Notes under the pieces: model-generated | Seen by the model: only the letters and a program-made list of their open reading frames with translations | Told to the model about the DNA's origin: nothing | The model's database searches: none | Made by a program: the position numbers and the translations under genes | Assembly: GCA_963718775.1 (NCBI GenBank) | Contig: OY970377.1 | Coordinates: 310,001 to 374,000, forward strand | Origin: VRUE01 sp963718775 | GTDB taxonomy: Bacteria > Actinomycetota > Thermoleophilia > Solirubrobacterales > 70-9 | Reading direction: 5' to 3' | DNA length: 64,000 nucleotides | Shown here: in pieces, positions 8,251 to 16,888 of the stretch | Layout of the letters: each line of letters begins with the position of its first letter | Numbering within the stretch: position 1 is the first letter of the stretch

Positions 8251-10149
8251 CTAGGCCAGCGCCGGGGTCAGCTCGGCGCCGCGCGGACCGCCCTGTTCGG
8301 AGACGACGATGACGCGGCAGGGACGCTCGCCGAGCACCGTCTGCAGCGTCTTGTCGTAGAGCGGACGGCCGTTTCGGTAGCGCAGGCCGATCACCACCGC
8401 GGCGGCGTTGACCAGCTTCGCCTCGTCGGAGATCTCGTAACCGGCCTGCCCGGGCCGGACTCGCTCGACATGGCCGGTCACCCGCTGGCCGCCGATCAGC
8501 TTCGCCTGCTCGATCTTGCTCTGCGCCTCGGCTTCACGCTCGGGCAACTCTGCCTCCAGGGGCAGGTGGGTCGGCACGGTCAGCATCGAGTGGATGTGGA
8601 TACCGCGGCGGCGCTTGGAGGCGAGCTTGATCGCGGTCGAGACCATCTCCTCGGAGAACGGCTCGTCGTCCTCGAAGGCGACGAGGACGCTGCGGTACTC
8701 GATCTCCTCGACCCCGAGCGGCTCCGGGGTCAGCACCTTGACCGTCTCGGTCAGGGGCAGCTTCTGGTTGCGGCGGTAGAGCACGTAGACGACGATCCCG
8801 AACGCCATCCAACCCAGCCCGACCGCCAGCGTACGGGGGTTGAGCGCCATCACGACGATCCAGGCAGCGAAGGTACCGAGCCCGCCGAGCACCGCGGTCA
8901 GCGGCACCTCGGTGCCGAAAGCGCGGAAGTTCAGTGGCGGCTTCCAGGGACGCTCGTCATCGGGAAGACGGTGACGCAGCCAGATCACCGAGACGTGGGC
9001 GATCGTGAAGGAGAGCATCGCGCCGAACGAGTACATCGTCGCCAGGAAGTCGGTCTGGCCGGGGATCAGCGTGATCATCGCCACCGCGGCGAAGACGAGG
9101 ATCGCGATGTAGGGGGTGCGGTAGCGGGGATGGACCTGGCGCAGGCTCTCGGGCAGCTGACGGTGCTGTCCCATCGAGTAGGTGAGCCGGGAGACCCCGA
9201 TCAGGCCGGCGTTGGTGGCGATCAGGAGGATCACCGCGGCGAGGATGCCGACGTAGAAACGCAGCGCTTCGGTCATGCCCGAGCCGAGGCCGAGGTTCTC
9301 GACGATGCCGAGGATCGGGTCGTTGGCGAACTCGGTCCCCAAGGCGGTCGTGTAGTGGCCGGCGGCATCCTGCACGACCGGCATCGCCGAGAGCGCGACG
9401 ACCGGGATCAGCAGGTAGAGCCCCAGCACGGCAGCGACGGTGAGGCCGACGCTGCGCGGGATCGTCCGCGCCGCGTCCTTGGCCTCCTCGGCCATGTTGG
9501 AGATCGTCTCGATCCCGGTGTAGGCGATCATCCCGACCGCGATCCCGAGAGCGAAATCGCTCCAGGTGGGGGCGACGCCGAGGTGGATGTTGTCGATCAG
9601 CACTTCCGGGCTGAGGACCAAGAAGATGCCGATCCCGACCAGCACGACCTGAGTGGCGAGGTCGGCGACGGCGAGGATGAGATTGAGTTTCGCCGACTCC
9701 TGCGAGCCGCGGATGTTGAGCACGGCGAGGCCGGTGATGACCAGCGCGCCGGCGATGATGTCGCCGGGCGCCTCGCCGAGCGGCTCCCAGAAGACGGCCA
9801 GGTAATGGGGCACGAAGTAGGCCGAGATCGCGACCGTGATCACGTAGTTGAGCATCTGCCCCCAGGCGGCGATGAAGCTGACCAGCTCGTTGAAGGCGTG
9901 GCGGGCGAAGCTGGAGGAACCGCCCGCCTCCGGGTACATCACGGTCGCCTCGGCGTAGGTGGCTGCCGTGGCGGCGAAGATCAGGCCGGAGATGACGAAG
10001 GCGACCGGGGTGAGGCCGAGGGCGAAGGCCGCCGTCACGCCCAGCGCGTAGTAGATGCTGGAGCCGACGTTGCCGTAGGCGGCGGCAAAGAGGGCGCCGA
10101 CCCCATGCACGCGGCTCAGCGATTCGTCACGGGGAATTCGCTGGGCCAT
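8251..10149 (-). CDS. APC-superfamily permease with C-terminal universal stress domain (second copy)
   Basis: The 632-residue permease has about 12 helices in residues 20-460, including GGSSSFARHAFNEL shared with the downstream paralogue, and a USP-like cytosolic domain from about 490 (YRSVLVAFEDDEPFSEE ... VVIGLRYR ... GERPCRVIVVSEQ). It is the first gene of a minus-strand cluster with the small membrane protein, the paralogous permease, two RCK proteins and an oxidoreductase. The duplicated permease suggests either two transport specificities or a heteromeric system. Substrate is uncertain: amino acid, or potassium by analogy with KimA. Confidence 0.86.
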   Translation of the reverse strand: MAQRIPRDESLSRVHGVGALFAAAYGNVGSSIYYALGVTAAFALGLTPVAFVISGLIFAATAATYAEATVMYPEAGGSSSFARHAFNELVSFIAAWGQMLNYVITVAISAYFVPHYLAVFWEPLGEAPGDIIAGALVITGLAVLNIRGSQESAKLNLILAVADLATQVVLVGIGIFLVLSPEVLIDNIHLGVAPTWSDFALGIAVGMIAYTGIETISNMAEEAKDAARTIPRSVGLTVAAVLGLYLLIPVVALSAMPVVQDAAGHYTTALGTEFANDPILGIVENLGLGSGMTEALRFYVGILAAVILLIATNAGLIGVSRLTYSMGQHRQLPESLRQVHPRYRTPYIAILVFAAVAMITLIPGQTDFLATMYSFGAMLSFTIAHVSVIWLRHRLPDDERPWKPPLNFRAFGTEVPLTAVLGGLGTFAAWIVVMALNPRTLAVGLGWMAFGIVVYVLYRRNQKLPLTETVKVLTPEPLGVEEIEYRSVLVAFEDDEPFSEEMVSTAIKLASKRRRGIHIHSMLTVPTHLPLEAELPEREAEAQSKIEQAKLIGGQRVTGHVERVRPGQAGYEISDEAKLVNAAAVVIGLRYRNGRPLYDKTLQTVLGERPCRVIVVSEQGGPRGAELTPALA

Positions 10150-10177
10150 CTAGGACTTGGACGAGGTGGGCATCGGG

Positions 10178-11269
10178 TCAGGCCGAATATACGGACGCTG
10201 CCGGTGCCCGCCGCACGTGGGCCGCGGTCAGCTCGGCGGGCGAAGCGCAGCCACAGAGAGCCAGGGCCAGCTCAAACTCCTCGCGCAGCAACTCCAGCAC
10301 CCGGCGAGCGCCGGCCTCACCGCCGACGGCAAGCCCCCAGAGAGCAGGGCGACCGACGAGGACCGCGTCGGCGCCAAGGGCGAGAGCGATCGCCACGTCG
10401 GTGCCACGTCGCACGCCACCGTCGACGAAGACGGCGCCACGTCCGGCGACGGCGTCGACGACCTCGGGTAGCGCGTCGGCCGTGGCGACGCAGCAATCGA
10501 GCTGGCGGCCGCCATGACTGGAGACGATCACGCCGGCGGCGCCGTGCTCGACCGCAAGCGCGGCATCCTCGCCGGTCAGGACTCCCTTGATCAGCACAGG
10601 CACCCTGGACTCGGAGGCGAGCTGCTCGAGGCTCTGCCAGCTCAGCGCCGGTTCCATCAGGGCGAACGTCTCCTCGATCGTGACGGCGCCGGAAGAGCCG
10701 AGTGCCGCCTGCACGCTGGGCACGCCGAGGCCCTCGGGAAGCTTGAAGCCGGTGCGCAGGTCGCGCTCGCGACGACCGCCGCGCGCGGCGTCGACGGTGA
10801 CCACGATCGCCTCGAAGCCCGCCTCGATCGCCTCGTCCATCAGCGCCCGGGTCACCGCCTCGTCGCGGAAGGAGTAGAGCTGGAACCAGCGCCGCCCGCC
10901 CGGCGCGGCCGCCGCGACCTCACCCGGCAGCGTCGTCGCCAGGGTCGAGAGGCACATCACCGTGCCCGCCGCCGCGGCAGCTCGCGCCATCGCCAACTCG
11001 CCCTCGGGATCGACCAGCCGCTGGTAGGCGACCGGCGCGACCAGGATCGGCATCGAGGCCTCGGCGCCGAGCACCTCCGCCCTCGTCCCCCACTCGTCGT
11101 ATCCAGCCAGCACGCGTGGCCGCAAACGCCAGTGCTGCCAGGCGCGGACGCTTTCGCCCAGCGTCACCTCGTCGCAGGCGCCGCCGAAGAAGTAGCCGGC
11201 CGTGCCCGCCTCCAGCTTCTCCGCGGCCGCCCGCTCGAAGTCGGCGACGTTGATCAGATCCTCACTCAC
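10178..11269 (-). CDS. FMN-dependent alpha-hydroxy-acid oxidase/dehydrogenase
   Basis: The 363-residue TIM-barrel enzyme belongs to the family of lactate, glycolate and mandelate oxidoreductases. Recognisable parts are the N-terminal INVADFERAAAEKL, PILVAPVAYQRL, the substrate/FMN region YSFRDEAVT, the catalytic-histidine motif SSHGGRQLD near residue 255, and FVDGGVRRGTDVAIALALGA binding the FMN phosphate. It oxidises a 2-hydroxy acid to a 2-oxo acid, passing electrons to oxygen or a quinone. It lies just upstream of the APC gene in the same direction (28-bp gap) and may be co-transcribed with it. Upstream lies a palindromic element (11294-11339). Confidence 0.9.
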   Translation of the reverse strand: MSEDLINVADFERAAAEKLEAGTAGYFFGGACDEVTLGESVRAWQHWRLRPRVLAGYDEWGTRAEVLGAEASMPILVAPVAYQRLVDPEGELAMARAAAAAGTVMCLSTLATTLPGEVAAAAPGGRRWFQLYSFRDEAVTRALMDEAIEAGFEAIVVTVDAARGGRRERDLRTGFKLPEGLGVPSVQAALGSSGAVTIEETFALMEPALSWQSLEQLASESRVPVLIKGVLTGEDAALAVEHGAAGVIVSSHGGRQLDCCVATADALPEVVDAVAGRGAVFVDGGVRRGTDVAIALALGADAVLVGRPALWGLAVGGEAGARRVLELLREEFELALALCGCASPAELTAAHVRRAPAASVYSA

Positions 11270-11293
11270 GACCGCGCGACCTTAACCCCTCGG

Positions 11294-11339
11294 CGTGTCT
11301 GAGGTTAACCGCCATGCATGGCGGGTTAGGTCAGACACG
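11294..11339. repeat. Two-level palindrome upstream of the FMN oxidase gene
   Basis: Outer 9-bp arms (cgtgtctga at 11294 and tcagacacg at 11331) enclose a perfect 16-bp palindrome, CCGCCATGCATGGCGG, with short mismatched stretches of six bases on each side. It ends about 25 bp upstream of the oxidase start, so it could be an operator, but its outer-stem/inner-stem design resembles the dispersed palindromes found elsewhere in the window. Confidence 0.75.
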
Positions 11340-11425
11340 TCGTTTCTGCGACCGCAGCGGCTGAGAGGATCGCGGCCGATGCCATCAGCCTAGGCCCAAT
11401 TCCGGGCTCGGCGCGACCGCGGAGG

Positions 11426-11908
11426 ATGCAAGTGGAGAACGAGAGCCGCAAACCCTGGATCCTGATCGCGATCGCCACGCTCGGGCTCGTGCTCGGCGCG
11501 ATCGCCCTGATCGTCGCCTTCAACGCGAAGAGCGCCAGTGACGATGCCGCCACCCAGCAATCCGTCGAGGAAGTCTCCACCGAGCTCTCCAACCTGGTCG
11601 ACAAGCTCGGCATCGCCGAGGCAAGCCTGACCGGCGAGCAGCAGGAACTGCAGGGCAGCGCCAAGCGTGCCGCCGAGGAATCCCGCGGCGCCGTCACCAA
11701 CCTCTCCAACCGCCTCGACAAGCTCGAGCGCCAGACCGCGAAGCTCAACCCGACCGCCAAGCAGACCACTGCCCTGACCAAAGAGGTCGGCTCGCTGGAA
11801 ACCGAAATCACCGCGGTCAACGGCCGGGTCACCGCCGTCAACCAGCGAGTGACCAAGCTCAGCAAACGGGTCAGCAACGTCAACAGCGGCGGTCAGTCGG
11901 CCCCGTAA
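11426..11908 (+). CDS. Membrane-anchored coiled-coil protein
   Basis: The 160-residue product has one N-terminal transmembrane helix (ILIAIATLGLVLGAIALIVA, residues 12-31) and then an almost wholly helical Ser/Glu/Lys/Leu-rich coiled coil running to the end, with repeated LSNRLDKLE and AVNGRVTAVNQRV heptads. A ribosome site (gcggagg) precedes the ATG. It should sit in the membrane with the coiled coil on one face. No family is recognised; such proteins often act as scaffolds or as partners of envelope systems. It is isolated: palindromic repeats lie on both sides. Confidence 0.72.
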   Translation: MQVENESRKPWILIAIATLGLVLGAIALIVAFNAKSASDDAATQQSVEEVSTELSNLVDKLGIAEASLTGEQQELQGSAKRAAEESRGAVTNLSNRLDKLERQTAKLNPTAKQTTALTKEVGSLETEITAVNGRVTAVNQRVTKLSKRVSNVNSGGQSAP

Positions 11909-11915
11909 GGGATCC

Positions 11916-12027
11916 GGGGTGGCGGGTGCTCCTCCCCGCTCAACTTTTTCCGAAGGCAGACTTTGGCTGTCCCGCGGTCGTGGATGCGGAAAAAGTACAA
12001 GCCGCGGGGAGGAGCACCCGCCACCCC
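11916..12027 (-). repeat. Family-1 palindromic element A
   Basis: Perfect 24-bp arms at 11916-11939 and 12004-12027 enclose, in minus-strand orientation, the motif CTTGTACTTTTTC, a spacer of about 34 bases, and GAAAAAGTTGA. The inner bases ACTTTTTCCG and CGGAAAAAGT also pair (10 bp), leaving a lopsided internal loop of GGCTTGT against TGA. The same motif and loop recur at 13470-13579 and 41432-41553 with different arms. It begins 8 bp after the coiled-coil gene stop. Confidence 0.85.
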
Positions 12028-12123
12028 TCAAGGACCACACGCGGTCGGCGATGCGCCCTGTGGACGTCGGCCTCTAAGAAAAACTCTCAGCTCTCCCGGC
12101 TTGACACCTAGCCTCCGTCCCGC

Positions 12124-12208
12124 AGAAGCCACGCCAAGAGGAGCCCTTCCGATCATCCCCACCACCTTTGGCTGCTCACCGGAGGGGTCAGGTGCCGCTC
12201 CCCGCGCC
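12124..12208 (+). repeat. Direct repeat, copy 1 (lone element-B flank plus half-arm)
   Basis: This stretch of about 85 bp aligns along its whole length with 13412-13494: both share agaagccacgcca, gaggagc, gatcatcc and aggggtcaggtgcc, then ctccccgcg. In copy 2 it leads into the complete palindrome B; here only the left arm is present, and it runs directly into a truncated esterase frame. It therefore looks like the scar of an insertion or a recombination between elements. Confidence 0.75.
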
Positions 12209-12210
12209 CT

Positions 12211-12660
12211 GATGCTCCGCTGGTCGTCTGCCGTTTCGGGATCGACCCCAACCGGGTCGCGATCGGCGGCATCTCGATGGGTGGCTTTGGCGCCTTCGAC
12301 ATCGCCCTCCATCATCCGGGGCGTTTCTGCGCCGTGGGAGGCCACTCTCCCGCCCTCTGGTTCGACGGCTCGGAAACCGCTCCTGGCGCATTCGACGATG
12401 CCGTGGACTTCGAGCACAACGACGTCGTCGGCACCGTTCAAAGCGACCCCGAAGCGTTTGGCGACAGCCGTCTCTGGATCGACTACGGCGACGAAGACCC
12501 GTTCCGCGTCTACGACGAAGGCTTCGTCAGCGCCTTGGAAGCTGGCAACGCGGACCTGACCGCTCACTCATGGCCAGGGGCTCACGAGGGTGGCTACTGG
12601 AACAGTCACTGGCCGGCCTATCAGCGTTTTTACATTGACGCGCTCAAGAGCTGCGACTAG
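12211..12660 (+). pseudogene. Alpha/beta-hydrolase (esterase) C-terminal fragment
   Basis: The frame encodes the C-terminal half of an esterase of the S-formylglutathione hydrolase/tributyrin esterase type: DPNRVAIGGISMGGFGAFD contains the nucleophile elbow G-I-S-M-G, followed by HHPGRFCAVGGHSPALW, an acid-region DYGDEDPF and the catalytic-histidine region SWPGAHEGGYW. The N-terminal half is missing; upstream the frame runs straight into the direct repeat at 12124-12208, and there is no ribosome site. The best ATG (12277) would start inside the elbow. It is a decayed gene cut by a repeat element. It ends 4 bp into the convergent SanA-like gene. Confidence 0.75.
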
Positions 12661-13391
12661 CGGCCGGGCGAGCCGGCCGGGGGCGTCCCCGGCGGTGGCG
12701 TCGGCCCCCAGCTTTCCCGTCCATCGGCGCTGGCGATCGGTATCCGAGGCCCCGCCATCGCCGGCGTATCGAGGCTGACGTCGACGACCGCCTTGACCCG
12801 CGAGAGCACCTCGCGCATCTCGCTCTTACGACCCTGGTAACCCCACTGGTGAAGGTCAGCCATCAGGCCCGTGGCATCTATCCCCGCCGCATCGGCCAGG
12901 TAGAGCGCGCGAGGCATGTGGAAGCCCTGGGTAACGACAACCGCGCTTCTGACTCCGAAGATGCCCCGCGCCCGCACCATCGTCGCCCAGGTGTCGAAGC
13001 CCGCATGGTCCTCGAAGACGTCGCGCGGCGGCACGCCCATCTCGACCAGCGCCTTGCGCATCGTGTCCGGCTCGTCGTAACCCCAGCTGTGATGGTCGCC
13101 AGAAACGAGCACCTGCCTGACCTTTCCAGCGTGCCACAACTTCGCCGCCTGCCGCACCCGGTCGGCCAGCATCGCACTCATCTCGCCGTTCGGCTTGACC
13201 AAGGCCCCCGGCACAATCGCCACCTGAGCATGTGGCACATCCGCCACGTCCCCAGTCGCCTCTCCCTCAGCCCTGAGCAGTACATACGCGTTAGCGAGCA
13301 CCACGACGAGAATCATCGCGCCGCCGCCGCCGATCACGACCTTGAACAGCCGCGGCCACCTGCGAAACGGATAGGTCAACCTGCGCATCAC
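12657..13391 (-). CDS. SanA/YdcF-like DUF218 membrane protein
   Basis: The 244-residue protein has a single N-terminal transmembrane helix (VVIGGGGAMILVVVLANAYVL) and a DUF218 domain: AIVPGALVKPNGEMS, VLVSGDHHSWGYDE, ALVEMGVPPRDVFEDHAG and VVVTQGFHMPRALYLA. It matches SanA-type proteins, which affect envelope permeability and vancomycin resistance at high temperature in enterobacteria; the biochemical role is not settled. The C-terminal 30 residues are Pro/Gly-rich. The gene is isolated, bounded on one side by the truncated esterase and on the other by repeat B. Confidence 0.85.
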   Translation of the reverse strand: MMRRLTYPFRRWPRLFKVVIGGGGAMILVVVLANAYVLLRAEGEATGDVADVPHAQVAIVPGALVKPNGEMSAMLADRVRQAAKLWHAGKVRQVLVSGDHHSWGYDEPDTMRKALVEMGVPPRDVFEDHAGFDTWATMVRARGIFGVRSAVVVTQGFHMPRALYLADAAGIDATGLMADLHQWGYQGRKSEMREVLSRVKAVVDVSLDTPAMAGPRIPIASADGRESWGPTPPPGTPPAGSPGR

Positions 13392-13411
13392 GGCACCGTA
13401 GCAGCGCTCAA

Positions 13412-13494
13412 AGAAGCCACGCCAGGAGGAGCTTTTCGATCATCCTCAACCGCTTCCGAGCTATCGCCAGAGGGGTCAGGTGCCCCTCCCCGCG
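13412..13494 (+). repeat. Direct repeat, copy 2 (leads into element B)
   Basis: Copy 2 of the 85-bp repeat described at 12124-12208. It starts 21 bp upstream of the SanA-like gene start and its last 25 bases are the left arm of palindrome B. The two copies are in the same orientation and enclose the esterase fragment and the SanA-like gene. Confidence 0.75.
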
Positions 13495-13579
13495 GCTTGT
13501 ACTTTTTCGGCAATCCAACCACGGCAGACTGACCACGCCTCACCGAAAAAGTTGAGCGGGGAGGGGCACCTGACCCCTC
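13470..13579 (+). repeat. Family-1 palindromic element B
   Basis: Perfect 24-bp arms lie at 13470-13493 and 13556-13579; the arm includes GGGGTCAGGTGCC. Inside are GGCTTGTACTTTTTCGG and CCGAAAAAGTTGA, whose ACTTTTTCGG/CCGAAAAAGT pair, with a 32-base variable loop. Compared with element A the inner stem changed from CCG/CGG to CGG/CCG while staying paired. It ends 14 bp from the hppA stop codon. Confidence 0.87.
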
Positions 13580-13592
13580 CCCGCCCGAATGC

Positions 13593-15680
13593 TTAGAAGT
13601 GAACGATCGGGATGATCAGGATCGCGACGATGTTGGCGACCTTGATCATCGGGTTGATCGCCGGCCCCGCCGTGTCCTTGTAGGGATCGCCGACCGTGTC
13701 GCCGGTGACCGAGGCTTCGTGGGCCAGGGTGCCCTTGCCGCCGTGGGCGCCGTCCTCGATCAGCTTCTTGGCGTTGTCCCAGGCGCCGCCGCCGGCGGTC
13801 ATCGAGACCGCGGCGAAGAGGCCGACGACGATGACGCCGATCAATAGGCCGCCGAGCGCGTCGACGCTGAGCAGGCCGACGACGACCGGGATGACGATCG
13901 GGATCAGCGAGGGAAGGATCATCTCCTTCTGGGCCGCCAAGGTGACGATCGAGACCGTCTTGGCGTAGTCGGGCTTTTCGGTGCCCTCCATGATCCCGGG
14001 GTGCTCGCGGAACTGCTCGCGGACCTGTTCGACAACCTCGCCGCCGGCACGGCCGACAGCCTCGATCGCAAAGGCGGCAAACAGGTAGACCATCATGCCG
14101 CCGATGATCAGCCCGATCAGCACGTCAGGGCTGCTCAGGTTGAAGAGGCCGTTGAGGTCGAAACCTGCCGGCGCCTCGTCTGCCAATTCGCTCTTGAAGG
14201 CAGCGAACAGGACCAGCGCAGCCAGGGCTGCGCTGCCGATCGCATAGCCCTTGGTGACCGCCTTGGTCGTGTTGCCGACCGCGTCGAGCGGATCGGTGAC
14301 CGCGCGCACCTCCTCGGGCAGGTCGGCCATCTCGGCGATACCACCGGCGTTGTCGGTGATCGGCCCGAAGGCGTCGAGGGCGACGATCAGGCCGCAGAGC
14401 GAGAGCTGCCCCATCACGGCGATACCGATGCCGTAGATGCCGGCCAGCTCGTTGGCGCCGAGGATCGCAAATGCGATCACCAGCGCGGGAGCGGCGGTCG
14501 ACTGGAAGCCCTGGGCAAGCCCCTGGATGATGTTCGTCGCGTGACCGGTCTCCGATGCCTTGGCGATTGCCTTCACCGGATGGAATCGGGTCGAGGTATA
14601 AAATTCGGTGATCACGAAGAGCAGCGCGGTGACCGCCACGCCGATCACGGAGCAGAGCCAGAGGTCAGTCGTGCTGACCGCATCGGCGCCGGCGCTGAGA
14701 CCGAGCCGCACCGCGTCGCTCATCAGCCAGTCGGTGATCGGGTAAAAGGCGGCGATTGAGAGGATTCCGGCGACAATCACGCCGGTGTAGAGAGCTCCCT
14801 CGACCCGGTCGGTTTTGGTCCGCACCAGGAGCGCGCCGACGATCGAGGCGATGATCGCGACGGCGCCGATTATCAGCGGGTAGATCGCGACCTCGCGGGA
14901 GAATTCGCCGCCCGAGCCGGTGAAGGTGAGGACGCCGAGCAGCATCACGGCGACCGAGGTGACCGCGTAGGTCTCGAAGAGGTCGGCGGCCATGCCGGCG
15001 CAGTCGCCGACGTTGTCGCCGACGTTGTCGGCAATTACCGCGGGGTTGCGCGGGTCGTCCTCGGGAATCCCCGCCTCGACCTTGCCGACCAGGTCGGCGC
15101 CGACGTCGGCGACCTTGGTGAAGATGCCGCCGCCGAGCCGGGCGAAGACTGAGATCAGCGAACCACCGAAGCCAAGGCCGACGAGCGCATCAACGGCCTC
15201 CTTGTCGGTGCTGCCGGTGATGACGAGGATGCCGTAATAGCCGGCGACGCCCAGCAGCGCCAGGCCGACGACCAGCATCCCGGTGACCGAGCCGCCCTTG
15301 AAGGCGACGTCGAGCGCCGGCGGCACTCCCCCGCGAGCCGCCTCGGCGACGCGCGAGTTGGCCCGCACCGAGAGGTTCATGCCGATGAATCCAGCCGAGC
15401 CGGAGAGGATGCCACCGAAGACGAATCCAATCGCGGTCTTGTAGTCCTGCAGGAGCCAGAGCACGATCGCGATCGGCACGGCGACCGCGGCGATGATCGT
15501 GTACTGGCGATTCAGGTAGGCCTGCGCGCCTTCCTGCACGGCGCCCGAGATCTCCTGCATACGATCGTTGCCCGGCGACTTCGCCAGCAGACGCTGAGTT
15601 ATGACAAGTCCGTACAAAACCGCCGCCCCCGCGCAGACAAGCGCGACAACGACTCCGTAATCGGTCAAGAAGCTGGTCAA
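13593..15680 (-). CDS. hppA: Membrane proton-pumping inorganic pyrophosphatase, potassium-independent type
   Basis: The 695-residue integral membrane enzyme hydrolyses pyrophosphate and pumps protons across the cytoplasmic membrane. About 16 helices are apparent, with the substrate loops containing GGGIFTKVADVGADLVGKVE and the conserved NPAVIADNVGDNVGDCAGMA. The motif GNTTKAVTKGYAIGSA carries Lys (not Ala) at the position that separates potassium-independent from potassium-dependent enzymes, so it should not need potassium. The start is TTG at 15680, supported by a GGAGG seven bases upstream. A downstream palindrome (element B) could terminate its transcript. The PfkA in this window also bears pyrophosphate-type residues. 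Confidence 0.95.
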   Translation of the reverse strand: MTSFLTDYGVVVALVCAGAAVLYGLVITQRLLAKSPGNDRMQEISGAVQEGAQAYLNRQYTIIAAVAVPIAIVLWLLQDYKTAIGFVFGGILSGSAGFIGMNLSVRANSRVAEAARGGVPPALDVAFKGGSVTGMLVVGLALLGVAGYYGILVITGSTDKEAVDALVGLGFGGSLISVFARLGGGIFTKVADVGADLVGKVEAGIPEDDPRNPAVIADNVGDNVGDCAGMAADLFETYAVTSVAVMLLGVLTFTGSGGEFSREVAIYPLIIGAVAIIASIVGALLVRTKTDRVEGALYTGVIVAGILSIAAFYPITDWLMSDAVRLGLSAGADAVSTTDLWLCSVIGVAVTALLFVITEFYTSTRFHPVKAIAKASETGHATNIIQGLAQGFQSTAAPALVIAFAILGANELAGIYGIGIAVMGQLSLCGLIVALDAFGPITDNAGGIAEMADLPEEVRAVTDPLDAVGNTTKAVTKGYAIGSAALAALVLFAAFKSELADEAPAGFDLNGLFNLSSPDVLIGLIIGGMMVYLFAAFAIEAVGRAGGEVVEQVREQFREHPGIMEGTEKPDYAKTVSIVTLAAQKEMILPSLIPIVIPVVVGLLSVDALGGLLIGVIVVGLFAAVSMTAGGGAWDNAKKLIEDGAHGGKGTLAHEASVTGDTVGDPYKDTAGPAINPMIKVANIVAILIIPIVHF

Positions 15681-15718
15681 GTTAGTTCCTCCGGCTGGGT
15701 TCTAAGCGGCGCGGGAGT

Positions 15719-16879
15719 CTATCTACGCGCGCCGACATCGGCGGTGTAGGTGCGTTTCGTCTCCGCGACGGCGTCGCGATAGATGTCCTCGATCGCGATT
15801 CCGGCGTCGAGGGACTGGCGAGAGCGCTGGGCGCCGTTTTGCCCCGGCAGGTCGACTTCGATGCCCAGTTGAGCCCGGGCCGGCTCGGTCCAGGCCAGCA
15901 GTCCCTCCAGCGCCGCCGCCGTCTCGATCTCGACGCCGCGACGGAAATCGATCACTCGGCCGCCCATCCCGTAGCGGATCGCCCGCCAGAGGTTCTCCTC
16001 GATCTCGCGGTCGGCCAGCGGCCGCCCGGCGCCGTCATAGCCGTGCTCGTCGTACTCCAGCGCGGTCTGGGCGATGCAGGCGGCGATCAGGCCAGCGAGG
16101 GCAAAGGACTCCTCGCCGCGTGTCTGCGCGTCGCAGATCCGCACCTCGACCGTGCCGAAGGCGTGATGCGGGCGCACGCTCCACCACAGCTGGGTCGACT
16201 CGACCACCGAGCCGGCCCGCTCGAGCAGGCCGACGAACTCGGCGTAGCTGGCCCAGTCGACGAAGGGGCTGGGGACCCCGCAGCGGGGGAAGGTGCGGGT
16301 GAAGATCTCGCTGCGAACCGTGTGCAGGCCGCTGTCGCGGCGGTCCAGAAAGGGCGAGTTGGCGGAAACCGCCAGCAGCAGTGGCAGCAGCTCGCGCATC
16401 CAGTCGCAGATCGCGATCGCGCGGTCGGCGCCGCGGATGCCCATGTGCACGTGCATGCTCCAGGTGTTGTTGCGCTGGGCGACGTAACCGAGTTCGTGGC
16501 GCAGGCGGTTGTAGTGCGGTGTGTCGATGATCCTCTGGTCGAGGTAGTTGGCCCAGGGGTGAGTGCCCATCGCGCCCAGCGCCAGGCCCATCCCGTCGAC
16601 CAGGTCGAAGAGCCGGACCCTGCGCTCGCGCTGCAGGGTGAGCGCCTCGGCGAAGCTCTCGGCCCGTCCCGAGCGAATCTCGACCTCGGAGGCGATCAGC
16701 TCGCCAGCCGCCGACTCGGCGAGCAGATCGTCGCGCTGGCAGGCCTCGTGGACGTCCTCGAAGCGGTGCGCCAGCTCCAGCGTCGCCGGATCGAGGATCG
16801 CGAACTCCTCCTCGAGGCCGATCGTGAAGTCGGTCGAGGACTCGAATACCTCCCGAGCGCGGTCGAGGTCGAGGGACAA
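15719..16879 (-). CDS. Carboxylate-amine ligase, GCS2/YbdK family (glutamate-cysteine ligase type)
   Basis: The 386-residue protein has the GCS2 fold: FTIGLEEEFAILDP near the N terminus, the metal/nucleotide-binding SEVEIRSGRAESF, NTWSMHVHMGI around residue 140 and FGTVEVRICDAQT. Family members couple glutamate to an amine with ATP, and some make gamma-glutamylcysteine; the exact substrate is not settled for YbdK-type proteins. The start is a TTG at 16879 (LDLDRAREVF follows) with a weak AAGAG upstream. It is the last gene of the tsaB-rimI-tsaD-rex run, 10 bp after rex, and so may belong to a redox/thiol theme with rex and the glutaredoxin-like gene. Confidence 0.85.
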   Translation of the reverse strand: MSLDLDRAREVFESSTDFTIGLEEEFAILDPATLELAHRFEDVHEACQRDDLLAESAAGELIASEVEIRSGRAESFAEALTLQRERRVRLFDLVDGMGLALGAMGTHPWANYLDQRIIDTPHYNRLRHELGYVAQRNNTWSMHVHMGIRGADRAIAICDWMRELLPLLLAVSANSPFLDRRDSGLHTVRSEIFTRTFPRCGVPSPFVDWASYAEFVGLLERAGSVVESTQLWWSVRPHHAFGTVEVRICDAQTRGEESFALAGLIAACIAQTALEYDEHGYDGAGRPLADREIEENLWRAIRYGMGGRVIDFRRGVEIETAAALEGLLAWTEPARAQLGIEVDLPGQNGAQRSRQSLDAGIAIEDIYRDAVAETKRTYTADVGARR

Positions 16880-16888
16880 GGTCAGCTC

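Noticed and set aside
5395..10590. Very long plus-strand frames (700+ codons) opposite the RCK and APC permease genes
   Set aside because: They mirror the codon periodicity of the real minus-strand genes, are rich in Arg/Asp/His/Gly runs, and have no recognisable domains.
12028..12567. 179-codon minus-strand frame across the repeat and esterase fragment
   Set aside because: It crosses a repeat element and the antisense of the esterase fragment, with no domain or ribosome site.
11916..13579. T-runs in palindromes A and B as Rho-independent terminators
   Set aside because: The T5 run lies inside the stem, not after it, and pairs with A5; a terminator role through the outer stem is possible but not shown by the T-run.
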